Shown: positions 27,454 to 34,677 of the stretch, one piece after another | Layout of the letters: each line of letters begins with the position of its first letter | How positions within the stretch are numbered: the stretch's first letter is position 1 | Source of the DNA: Neoalteromonas flava | GTDB lineage: Bacteria > Pseudomonadota > Gammaproteobacteria > Enterobacterales > Alteromonadaceae | Assembly (NCBI RefSeq): GCF_002807685.1 | Contig: NZ_PEAX01000008.1 | Coordinates: 62,001-126,000, forward strand | Direction of reading: 5' to 3' | Length of the DNA: 64,000 nt | Program-made: the position numbers and the translations under genes | Notes under the pieces: model-generated | What the model was told of the DNA's origin: nothing | Database searches by the model: none | The model's input: only the letters and a program-made list of their open reading frames with translations

Positions 27454-27696
27454 ATGTCTTTTAACTCTGATATGCTGGATGAGCTCAACCTTTTATTGAA
27501 ATTTCCTACCGAAAGCCTGATGCAGGGGCTCAAAATCCACCATGACGCCAATCAATCGGTGATTGATGCTGCCGAGCGTTTGTATGCGAAAGGCATCATT
27601 ACGCAGCGCGATGGCGGCTATTTAACCGATCTTGGGCATGACTTAATCGAACAGGCTCAGCGCCTGCGCTTAGCGTTGAGTCCGAAATCACACTAG
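27454..27696 (+). CDS. Small TIGR02647-like conserved protein
   Basis: 80-residue soluble protein. The sequence (LNLLLKFPTESLMQGLKIHH, then AAERLYAKGIITQRDGGYLT and LGHDLIEQAQ) resembles the small TIGR02647 family of gammaproteobacteria, as I remember it. The pattern suggests a winged-helix-like fold in which a GxITQxDGGYLT wing is followed by a helix. It lies 13 bases after the preceding gene, probably in the same transcript. Function unknown. Confidence 0.75.
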   Translation: MSFNSDMLDELNLLLKFPTESLMQGLKIHHDANQSVIDAAERLYAKGIITQRDGGYLTDLGHDLIEQAQRLRLALSPKSH

Positions 27697-27718
27697 TCAA
27701 AGTGGCAACTTTCTTGGC

Positions 27719-27745
27719 TCAAGTCAGCGCTTTCAACGCCGATAC
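27719..27745 (+). promoter_or_regulatory. Sigma-28 (FliA)-type promoter for motX
   Basis: TCAAGTCA (27719-27726), an 11-base spacer and GCCGATAC (27738-27745) closely match the flagellar sigma-28 pattern TAAAGTTT-N11-GCCGATAA, with seven of eight bases in the -10 part and five of eight in the -35 part. It lies about 65 bases upstream of the motX start. Confidence 0.7.
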
Positions 27746-27810
27746 ACTAAAAGTTACCAGTCAACATTGCCGTTGATTGGTTTAGAGTTGAGCAAAAAGG
27801 GTTGGTTAGC

Positions 27811-28467
27811 ATGTTTGGCAATACAGATACAGCAGCTTGGATGAAACGCATTACCTTAGGGTTAGGTGTGTGTGCAGCGGTATTTGCGAGCACCTCATTG
27901 CAAGCGCAAGAAGTCCGTGCAGTGCAACTATACTCGCAAGATGAGTTGATTCGACTGATTAACGCCAATCAACACCTTGACCGCGTTGTGCTTGACCGCT
28001 GTCAGCTAGTCCAAGACATTCAAGCTCGCGCGGAGGTGCTGACCGTTCCGGCCTATCAATTCTTATGGGGTGACATGCTGGCCTGGGGCGTTTGTGTAGA
28101 CGCAGAGCCTGAGCGTGGCGTTGCGCTCATGCGCGATGCCGCCAATCAAGGCTTACCTGCAGCTTTAGAGCAACTCGGGCGTTATTATGCCAATGGCACA
28201 TTAGTGCAGGAAGACAAAAAACGTGCAGTTATTTATTTACGTGAAGCCTCTGCACTGGGCAATATGAAAGCACAAATGCAATTGGCCGACCTGTTTATCG
28301 CCGGGCATGGCAGCCCGTATGATTATCAAGATACCTATCATTGGTTATACAACGCCATTACCGCGGATAAAGATACCCATGCGCGCATCGCTGAGCAGCT
28401 TAATGCACTGGAAAAACTAATGCACCCCAAAGCTGTGCAAGCGGCGCGTAAACCACTCGATAGCTAG
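27811..28467 (+). CDS. motX: Sodium-driven polar flagellar protein MotX
   Basis: Periplasmic protein of the T-ring that anchors the stator of sodium-driven polar flagella. 218 residues. After a signal sequence (about residues 12-32, ending SLQAQE) come LYSQDELIRLINANQHLDRV, CQLVQDI, AYQFLWGDMLAWGVCV and Sel1-type repeats (GVALMRDAANQGLPAALEQL, YANGTLVQEDKKRAVIYLRE). This order and the two Cys near VLDRCQLV and WGVCV match Vibrio MotX as I know it. The start at 27811 has AAAAGGG upstream; a TTG at 27802 is possible. A sigma-28-type promoter precedes it. Confidence 0.9.
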   Translation: MFGNTDTAAWMKRITLGLGVCAAVFASTSLQAQEVRAVQLYSQDELIRLINANQHLDRVVLDRCQLVQDIQARAEVLTVPAYQFLWGDMLAWGVCVDAEPERGVALMRDAANQGLPAALEQLGRYYANGTLVQEDKKRAVIYLREASALGNMKAQMQLADLFIAGHGSPYDYQDTYHWLYNAITADKDTHARIAEQLNALEKLMHPKAVQAARKPLDS

Positions 28468-28504
28468 TCGCGAAGATAAGATCACGTTAAGCCAGACAAT
28501 AGGT

Positions 28505-28510
28505 TATAAT
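28505..28510 (+). promoter_or_regulatory. Candidate -10 element for rnr-rlmB
   Basis: A perfect TATAAT lies 33 bases before the rnr ATG. No good -35 hexamer is seen 16-18 bases upstream, so it would be a weak or activator-dependent promoter, or chance. Confidence 0.35.
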
Positions 28511-28542
28511 GGCGCTTATGCAAGTAATTAGCGACCCAATCA

Positions 28543-30978
28543 ATGAGTGACGATCCGCACTATCAGCGCGAGAAATCCCAATACGAAAATCCGGTAGCCA
28601 GCCGCGAATACTTAATCGAAATACTTAAAGACAGTGGTACACCTCTGTCGTTTCTAGAGATCTGCCAACGGGTAAATGCCAATAACGAATCCGAGCGCAT
28701 TGGTGTTCAACGCCGCTTGCGTGCCATGGAGCGTGAGGGGCAGGTGCAGTTTACGCGGCAGAAGAAATACGTTGTTGCAGATATTAAACAAACCGTTATT
28801 GGTCGGGTGATTGGTCACCGCGACGGGTTTGGTTTTTTGCGCCCTGAAAACGGTGAAAAAGACTTGTTCATCAGTGCTGGGCAAATGCAGGTCCTATTGC
28901 ATGATGACGTTGTTGAAGCCCACGAATCCGGAACGGATCGTAAAGGTCGCTCTGAAGCGCGTATCATGCGAGTGGTAGAACCTCGTTCAGAGCCGCTGGT
29001 TGGGCGTTATTTTGTGGAGCATGGGGTTGGTTTGGTGATCCCCGATGACAGTCGCATTCCTTTTGAAATTCTTATTCCACCGGAAAATAGCCACGGCGCA
29101 CGTCAAGGGCATGTGGTTGTGGTTGAAATCACTCAGCGTCCGCGCCGCAGCATTAATCCCATTGGCAACGTAACCGAAGTGCTCGGTGAGCATATGGCGC
29201 CAGGCATGGAAATTGAAATGGCGCTGCGTAGTTTTGATATCCCCCATGTGTGGCCAGATGCAGTGACCAAACAGGTTGCTAAATTGTCGCCAGAGGTGGA
29301 TGAAAAGGCCAAGAAAAATCGGGTTGATTTACGCTCTCTTGGATTGGTCACCATTGATGGTGAGGATGCGCGAGATTTTGATGATGCGGTGTATTGTGAG
29401 CCCTTAGATAACGGTGGCTGGCAACTGTGGGTAGCGATTGCTGACGTGAGTTATTATGTGCGCAATGGCACAGCATTAGATAACGAAGCGCAGCAGCGCG
29501 GCAACTCGGTGTATTTCCCCGAGCAAGTTGTTCCTATGCTACCTGAAGTCCTGTCTAATGGGTTGTGTTCGCTAAATCCCGAGGTTGACCGTTTGTGTAT
29601 GGTGTGTGAAATGACCATCAGTGCACAAGGTAAAATTCAGAACTACCAGTTCTACGAAGCGGTAATGAATTCTAAAGCGCGACTCACCTACAATAAGGTG
29701 TGGAGTATATTGCAAGGCGATCCTAAGCTGACGCAGCGTTACGACGCGAACGTGAGTAACTTGCAAGAGCTCTATCAACTCTTTAAAGCGCTAAAGAAAA
29801 GTCGTAATCAACGCGGTGCCATTGAATTTGAAACCAATGAATCCAAGTTTGTATTTAATGCGCAACGAAAAATCGAAAACATTGTGCCTTTAGTACGCAA
29901 TGATGCACATAAGTTGATTGAAGAGTGCATGATCGCAGCCAATGTGTGTGCGGCCAAATTCCTTGAAAAACATGAAGCACCCGCGCTGTATCGGATCCAT
30001 GATCGACCAGACGCTGACCGGCTCACCACGTTCACTTCGTATCTAGCTGAAGTTGGGATCCATCATCGTATTAACGAAGATGCCGAACCGCGTGACTTCA
30101 CCGAAATTGTAACTCAAATTCAAAATCGTCCCGATCAAGAATTGATCCAAACCATGCTATTGCGTTCAATGAAGCAAGCCGTATATGACTGCGACAATAT
30201 TGGTCACTTCGGCTTAGCGCTGGAGGCCTATGCGCACTTTACCTCGCCTATCCGACGCTACCCAGATCTTGTAGTTCATCGTGCGATTAAAGCGGTTATC
30301 GCCAAGCAAGCGGGCAAACGGCCAACGTCAGGCGGTAAGAGTTACACTGTAGAAGAAGTCGAGCAGCTCGGTGAGCAGTGTTCAATGACTGAACGCCGCG
30401 CTGACGATGCCACCAGAGACGTAGCTGATTGGCTCAAATGCGAATTCATGTTGGATCATGTCGGCGACACCTTTGAGGGCGTTGTTGCTTCAGTAACCAA
30501 CTTTGGGCTATTCATTCGTATCACCGAATACCATATTGATGGCCTGGTACACATTACCTCACTGGAAAATGATTATTATCATTATGATGAAGTAAAACAG
30601 TGCCTCGTTGGTGAGTCACTGGGTCGCGTTTATCGTTTGGGAGACTCGGTGCTAGTCAAAGTAGCAGCGGTGAACTTAGATGAGCGCAAGATTGATTTGC
30701 TACTGGATTTACCGCACCGTGAGCGTAAACGCTCAAGTGGAAAACGTAGCGTTAGTACCAAGAGCACGGGCAAGCGGCAAGCACCTGCGCAATCTCAGCG
30801 CAAAGGAGCAAGTAAAAGCAGTGATGACTCATCGCGCCGTCCAAAAGGTGGTAATAAAACCAAGCCGCGGAGCGAGAATAAACCAACTCGAGGTGATAAC
30901 AAGCCGAGTGGTAAACCCCCTGCCCGTAAGGGTGGAAGTAAGAAGAAAAAATCCAATGCGAAGAGGCGTCAAGGCTAA
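28543..30978 (+). CDS. rnr: Ribonuclease R
   Basis: Processive 3'-5' exoribonuclease that degrades structured RNA and takes part in rRNA quality control and trans-translation. 811 residues against 813 in E. coli. Order: N-terminal winged helix (about 20-85), cold-shock domains (90-240), the RNB catalytic domain with [12 protein letters not shown] at about 272-283, an S1 domain (about 640-725, starting [17 protein letters not shown]), and a Lys/Arg/Ser-rich disordered tail of about 85 residues. It is followed after two bases by rlmB, the conserved gammaproteobacterial pair. Confidence 0.97.
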   Translation: MSDDPHYQREKSQYENPVASREYLIEILKDSGTPLSFLEICQRVNANNESERIGVQRRLRAMEREGQVQFTRQKKYVVADIKQTVIGRVIGHRDGFGFLRPENGEKDLFISAGQMQVLLHDDVVEAHESGTDRKGRSEARIMRVVEPRSEPLVGRYFVEHGVGLVIPDDSRIPFEILIPPENSHGARQGHVVVVEITQRPRRSINPIGNVTEVLGEHMAPGMEIEMALRSFDIPHVWPDAVTKQVAKLSPEVDEKAKKNRVDLRSLGLVTIDGEDARDFDDAVYCEPLDNGGWQLWVAIADVSYYVRNGTALDNEAQQRGNSVYFPEQVVPMLPEVLSNGLCSLNPEVDRLCMVCEMTISAQGKIQNYQFYEAVMNSKARLTYNKVWSILQGDPKLTQRYDANVSNLQELYQLFKALKKSRNQRGAIEFETNESKFVFNAQRKIENIVPLVRNDAHKLIEECMIAANVCAAKFLEKHEAPALYRIHDRPDADRLTTFTSYLAEVGIHHRINEDAEPRDFTEIVTQIQNRPDQELIQTMLLRSMKQAVYDCDNIGHFGLALEAYAHFTSPIRRYPDLVVHRAIKAVIAKQAGKRPTSGGKSYTVEEVEQLGEQCSMTERRADDATRDVADWLKCEFMLDHVGDTFEGVVASVTNFGLFIRITEYHIDGLVHITSLENDYYHYDEVKQCLVGESLGRVYRLGDSVLVKVAAVNLDERKIDLLLDLPHRERKRSSGKRSVSTKSTGKRQAPAQSQRKGASKSSDDSSRRPKGGNKTKPRSENKPTRGDNKPSGKPPARKGGSKKKKSNAKRRQG

Positions 30979-30980
30979 GT

Positions 30981-31721
30981 ATGGCGAAAACTGATTGGTT
31001 GTATGGCATCCACACACTAACGAGTGTGCTGAGCAATGAACCGGAGCGAGTACTGGAAGTATTTGTACTTAAAGGGCGTGATGATGATCGTTTACACGCA
31101 CTGATCAATTTGGCCCGCAAAAATGGTTTGTCGGTACAGTTTTGTGCCCGCAAGACTTTAGACGATTTTGTGCACGGCGAACAGCATCAAGGTATCGTGG
31201 CAAAGGCAAAGCCGGCGCGAGTGTTGGATGATGCAGATTTAGATCGCTTGCTAGATAATGTTGAGCAGCCATTGTTACTGGTTCTCGATGGCGTAACCGA
31301 TCCACACAACATTGGGGCGTGTTTGCGCACCGCCGATGCGGCGGGTGTTACCGCAATGATTGTGCCCAAAGATAAATCCGGTGGTTTGACCCCCACAGCA
31401 CGTAAAGTGGCGGTTGGTGCTGCCGAATCAATGCCGTTTATTCAGGTGACTAATTTGGCGCGTACGTTAAAACATCTGCAGCAACGCGGCATTTGGATTG
31501 TAGGTACTGCGGGCGAAGCAGAGCAATTAATTTATCAGCAAGACATGACTGGCCCAATGGCACTGGTCATGGGTGCGGAAGGTAAGGGCATGCGCCGCCT
31601 TACCCGCGAGCACTGCGATAGCTTGGTTAAGTTGCCAATGGCAGGCAGTGTGAGCAGTTTGAATGTTTCCGTAGCAACCGGGGTTTGCTTGTTTGAGATT
31701 GTGCGCCAGCGGGGGCTTTAA
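30981..31721 (+). CDS. rlmB: 23S rRNA (guanosine-2'-O)-methyltransferase RlmB
   Basis: SPOUT-class enzyme that methylates the ribose of G2251 in 23S rRNA. 246 residues. Substrate-binding N-terminal domain (1-75), then trefoil-knot motifs [30 protein letters not shown] and [18 protein letters not shown]. The ATG is two bases after the rnr stop. The next gene starts two bases after its TAA. Confidence 0.96.
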   Translation: MAKTDWLYGIHTLTSVLSNEPERVLEVFVLKGRDDDRLHALINLARKNGLSVQFCARKTLDDFVHGEQHQGIVAKAKPARVLDDADLDRLLDNVEQPLLLVLDGVTDPHNIGACLRTADAAGVTAMIVPKDKSGGLTPTARKVAVGAAESMPFIQVTNLARTLKHLQQRGIWIVGTAGEAEQLIYQQDMTGPMALVMGAEGKGMRRLTREHCDSLVKLPMAGSVSSLNVSVATGVCLFEIVRQRGL

Positions 31722-31722
31722 A

Positions 31723-32250
31723 ATGCAGCGGAGAACTTTTCTTAAAAGCGCTGGGTTAGCAGCATTGGTTGCAACGACCACCGCTTGCGCTGATGAAAAG
31801 GCGAGCCAACGTCTGAACGTCACTGCCATGATCGATTATTTACGTAGTTTAAAATTGCGCCAAGCGTTGTTGTTTAATGGGCCGTGGCCTGCATTTGCTA
31901 CCTTTACTCATCTTGCCCAAAGTATTGAATTTGCGATGACAGGATTCCCTGAGCACAAGTCAGATGGATTTAAGCGCTGGGTCGGTCAGCCGGCTTTTTG
32001 GGTGTTTAAGCAAGCAGGGGCTATGCAGCATGACACGGCTGAGGCCATCCCTGGAGCACCAGCGTTGGATGTAATGAATACCGACCCAGTTGCGATTAAC
32101 CAGTCTATTGATCGCTTGATACTAGCCCTTTCAACCTTCGCAACGTTCACTGCTACTCAGCCGCATTTTGCCTATGGTGATTTATCCCACGATGACTATA
32201 TGCTCGCCCAACTGATGCATATCAACGATCATCTCACGTTGCTCAATTAA
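31723..32250 (+). CDS. DUF1569-like protein with Tat-type signal
   Basis: 175-residue exported protein. The N-terminus MQRRTFLKSAGLAALVATTTAC has a twin-arginine-like motif and a Cys that might be a lipobox residue. The body (YLRSLKLRQALLFNGPWPAF, FTHLAQSIEFAMTGFPEHK, LMHINDHLTLLN) fits the DUF1569/DinB-like helical family, in which spaced His residues can bind metal. The ATG at 31723 was chosen over one 30 bases upstream because it gives the signal sequence at the N-terminus. Its last four bases overlap the convergent small membrane gene. Confidence 0.75.
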   Translation: MQRRTFLKSAGLAALVATTTACADEKASQRLNVTAMIDYLRSLKLRQALLFNGPWPAFATFTHLAQSIEFAMTGFPEHKSDGFKRWVGQPAFWVFKQAGAMQHDTAEAIPGAPALDVMNTDPVAINQSIDRLILALSTFATFTATQPHFAYGDLSHDDYMLAQLMHINDHLTLLN

Positions 32251-32411
32251 GACTGTTGAGATTGAGCGAATAGTCGCCAGCAAACAACTGCACCAACGCC
32301 TGCGGCAAGCAACGCTTGCATGGAAAAATCAACAATCGCAGATATCAAAGCGCAGATTGTAAGAGTGAGAAAGACAGCTAACGCTATTTGGGTTTTATAA
32401 ATTTGATTCAT
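32247..32411 (-). CDS. 54-residue membrane protein, candidate immunity protein for the peptide pair
   Basis: Small open frame downstream of the two double-glycine peptides on the same strand. The protein begins MNQIYKTQIALAVF and ends FAQSQQS, with two hydrophobic helices (about residues 8-28 and 31-47) and a short charged turn at Asp28. Small two-helix membrane proteins next to class II bacteriocin or microcin genes are commonly immunity proteins, which is the basis of the call; sequence identity to a known one was not recognised. The ribosome-binding site is weak. Its stop overlaps the end of the convergent DUF1569 gene by four bases. Confidence 0.6.
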   Translation of the reverse strand: MNQIYKTQIALAVFLTLTICALISAIVDFSMQALLAAGVGAVVCWRLFAQSQQS

Positions 32412-32419
32412 GATTTGCC

Positions 32420-32444
32420 GGCGCGAGTCAATTTTGCTCGCCCC
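32420..32444 (-). terminator. Hairpin between the peptide genes and the candidate immunity gene
   Basis: GGCGCGAG (32420-32427) pairs with CTCGCCCC (32437-32444) at seven of eight positions around a nine-base loop. There is no T-run. Such partial terminators between precursor and immunity genes can lower downstream expression or protect the upstream mRNA. Confidence 0.4.
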
Positions 32445-32456
32445 AAACTCCGCTCT

Positions 32457-32684
32457 TTATTCATCATCATTGCTGGAGCAAAAAAATTCCCCAGCGTCTT
32501 GACCTAAAGTGACACCTAAACTAAAGCCGCCTGCCGCAGCTAATCCTCCAGATAAATAACCGCCTACAGCTCCGCCAACGAGTCCGCCAGCTCCCATAAA
32601 CGCAGCTGTGCAAAGATCTCCTCCAGATACGTGCACTAATAAAGTGTTATTTACCCCGGTAAGTTTATTATTCATCGCTTTCAT
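32457..32684 (-). CDS. Double-glycine-leader precursor peptide B (microcin/class II bacteriocin-like)
   Basis: 75-residue precursor (or 72 if the ATG at 32675 is used; AAGGGG sits closer to optimal for the latter). The leader ends TLLVHVSGG with hydrophobic residues at -4, -7 and -12, as C39 peptidases require. The mature part is about 53 residues, extremely Gly/Ala-rich with repeated GxxxG spacing (GAGGLVGGAVGGYLSGG), one Cys at position 3 and one near the end (FFCSS), and an acidic tail SSNDDE. It overlaps the end of peptide A. The 103-codon frame starting at 32768 is longer only by chance. Antibacterial action is inferred from family resemblance to colicin V-type peptides. Confidence 0.8.
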   Translation of the reverse strand: MKAMNNKLTGVNNTLLVHVSGGDLCTAAFMGAGGLVGGAVGGYLSGGLAAAGGFSLGVTLGQDAGEFFCSSNDDE

Positions 32685-32889
32685 TCCCCTTATCACAAGC
32701 CAATTCGGCGAGAATGCTTCCGGCTGAGTAGCCAGCACTAAATCCAGCCATTCCACCAGCGGGCCCAAATATAAACCCTAAAGAGCCACCAATAATGCCG
32801 TAACTGAGCTCAAACGCATTGGTGCAGGTGTTGGCTCCTGATACTAGATTAAGTTGTTGCTTATCAATTTCAGTGATTGTTTCGTCCAT
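32668..32889 (-). CDS. Double-glycine-leader precursor peptide A (microcin/class II bacteriocin-like)
   Basis: 73-residue precursor with leader MDETITEIDKQQLNLVSGA (cleavage after Gly-Ala). The mature part is about 54 residues and Gly/Ser/Ala-rich (GIIGGSLGFIFGPAGGMAG), with one Cys at position 3 (NTC) and one near the C-terminus (LACDKG), plus an acidic tail ending SDE. AGAGGAATAG lies upstream of the ATG. Its stop lies inside the start region of peptide B, so they are translated together and may act as a two-peptide toxin. The net charge is negative, unlike Gram-positive class II bacteriocins but like several class II microcins. Confidence 0.82.
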   Translation of the reverse strand: MDETITEIDKQQLNLVSGANTCTNAFELSYGIIGGSLGFIFGPAGGMAGFSAGYSAGSILAELACDKGNESDE

Positions 32890-32910
32890 AAAACTATTCC
32901 TCTATTCCAG

Positions 32911-32930
32911 TATGAACACGATTGTTCATA
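32911..32930. promoter_or_regulatory. Inverted repeat upstream of the peptide operon
   Basis: TATGAAC and GTTCATA are exact inverted arms separated by six bases (ACGATT), about 22 bases before the peptide A start codon. This is the layout of an operator for a dimeric regulator. No regulator gene is nearby and I do not recognise the consensus. Confidence 0.5.
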
Positions 32931-33039
32931 GTTCGGAGTATAGTGTTAACTCCCGTGAATAATACTGACCTAAGAGCGGGAATTATTGGGCATTTAAATA
33001 ATTGTGCGAATGCCGGAATGAGCGCAAAGAAAGCCTTTG

Positions 33040-33077
33040 TGTAAAGCTAACGTAAGCGTGTGTAAAGTTATGTAAAG
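33040..33077. promoter_or_regulatory. CpxR-type box and phased TGTAAAG repeats
   Basis: TGTAAAG occurs at 33040, 33061 and 33071. The last two form GTAAA-N5-GTAAA (33062-33076), the consensus of the envelope-stress regulator CpxR. The 10 and 21 base spacings keep the copies on one helix face. It lies 71 bases before the lipoprotein start and about 170 bases upstream of the divergent peptide operon. Confidence 0.6.
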
Positions 33078-33147
33078 CTGTTGAACCTTCCCTTCTTATT
33101 GCGGACTCACCGTTGATTTCAATGACCTGTAAATGGAGATTATTACC

Positions 33148-34650
33148 GTGAGTAACATGCAACTAGAGAAATGGTGCAAGTTTATTTTCCTACCCATACT
33201 TTTGCTCATCATGAGCGGCTGTGATTCAAGTGACGACGAAAGCGAAAGTGGTTGGGTGAAGTTTTATAACGCTTCACCTGACTCCCCTGCAATCTACCTA
33301 ACCCTGGATGAAGACTTGGAAGAAGACTTCGATGATGAGTTTGAAGAAACTTTTTCAGCGGTCAATTTAGGCGATGCGCTAAGCAATCGAGAAGTGCCTA
33401 CCGGCAATTACTTCTTTGAACTAGGGTGGAATGATGAAGGGAGTATCGTGCGGGCTGATCTCGATGTACTGGCCGATGGGAGCTTAAATGTGCGGGCTGA
33501 ATACATTAGCTTAATAGTACTCGCTCAGTCAGCAGAAAGCCCGGAAGTCGAGGTCTTTGATATTCCCATTATCGATGAAGAAGATGATACTACGAATGAT
33601 TTGTTCAACCTGCGGTTACTAAATGTTACGCATCAAGCCGCTGGCGTTGACGTGTATATTTCAAGTGCAGACGAATCGTTTAATGAAGCGGTTTTGTTAG
33701 CAACTGCGAACTACATGACGCTCACAGATAATCTCAAGCTTAGCGAGGACACGTACAAGTTTTACCTGACAGAACCGGGCGCCACCGAGGTCGTATTTGA
33801 ATCTACCGACGTTCAGTACTTGTACAGTTCTCAGTATGTCTTGATGATTCGTAGCAATGACGGCGCGGGGAGTTCGCCTTACGTCATCGATAACGTCGGC
33901 AACACTTCGACAACTAGTTATTACGACAGTGATGCTGAAGCTCGTCTGCGAATTTACAACGGGTTGCAAACCTCATCTTATCTGCCTGAATATTCTGGTG
34001 CATTGAATGTCTCCATCGCGCCTGCTGCTACACAGGAGGTTTTTACCTTTAGCGAATTAGCCGTTGGCGGTGTGAGTCCTTCAGAGCTCTTTACTAATGG
34101 TGACTATAGCTTATCGTTGTACGACACACTCAATGCTGAAGCGCTAGCGAGTAATGTTTTGTTGAGCTTGCCAGAGAATAGTAATCAAACGCTGTTTGTG
34201 TATAGCACAGAAGAATATCTCGATGATGATAATGACGGCAACTATGACGAAGATGAAGACGGGATCATCGATGGGGTCGAAATAAAAGTGAAAACCTTAT
34301 TGGTTGAAAATAGCGATAGGGAACGGGTTTATGATCATGAAGTTAAAACGGTAAATCTTGCCTACAGTGAGGACTTCACTCGCGTCACTTTTTACTTTGT
34401 TAAAAGTAACGAAAGTATTGCTAATGCAGAATACCGGCGCACAACGATCACGGGTAACGCAGAAAGCATTGTATTGCCCAACAATACGTATGATGTATTC
34501 GCTATTGCAAGCGTCGATGGTACTGACATTATTCTAGACAGTGGTGTATTAACCTTGGATGAAAACTCCAATGAAATGTATCTATTGCTTGAGTCAGATC
34601 CGACGCGTAATAGTGGTGTAGCAATGCATCTAACCCCGCAAATCGATTAG
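33148..34650 (+). CDS. DUF4397-like lipoprotein
   Basis: 500-residue predicted lipoprotein. I chose the GTG at 33148 since GGAG lies nine bases upstream; an ATG at 33133 is possible. The signal sequence ends at the lipobox MSGC, followed by a very acidic linker (DSSDDESESG). The first domain starts GWVKFYNASPDSPAIYLTLD and a second has LRLLNVTHQAAGVDVYIS, both like DUF4397 beta-sandwich units. Around residue 365 DDDNDGNYDEDEDGIIDG looks like a calcium-binding Asp-rich repeat (thrombospondin type 3-like). A surface or periplasmic role is likely, but function is unknown. It is divergent from the microcin-like genes and follows a CpxR-type box. Confidence 0.78.
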   Translation: MSNMQLEKWCKFIFLPILLLIMSGCDSSDDESESGWVKFYNASPDSPAIYLTLDEDLEEDFDDEFEETFSAVNLGDALSNREVPTGNYFFELGWNDEGSIVRADLDVLADGSLNVRAEYISLIVLAQSAESPEVEVFDIPIIDEEDDTTNDLFNLRLLNVTHQAAGVDVYISSADESFNEAVLLATANYMTLTDNLKLSEDTYKFYLTEPGATEVVFESTDVQYLYSSQYVLMIRSNDGAGSSPYVIDNVGNTSTTSYYDSDAEARLRIYNGLQTSSYLPEYSGALNVSIAPAATQEVFTFSELAVGGVSPSELFTNGDYSLSLYDTLNAEALASNVLLSLPENSNQTLFVYSTEEYLDDDNDGNYDEDEDGIIDGVEIKVKTLLVENSDRERVYDHEVKTVNLAYSEDFTRVTFYFVKSNESIANAEYRRTTITGNAESIVLPNNTYDVFAIASVDGTDIILDSGVLTLDENSNEMYLLLESDPTRNSGVAMHLTPQID

Positions 34651-34677
34651 CCTTGTACCAATCGTTTCACTCCGCGA

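Noticed and set aside
32685-32768. Longer N-terminus for peptide B
   Set aside because: It lies within peptide A in another frame and would place the double-glycine leader internally, which C39 processing does not favour.
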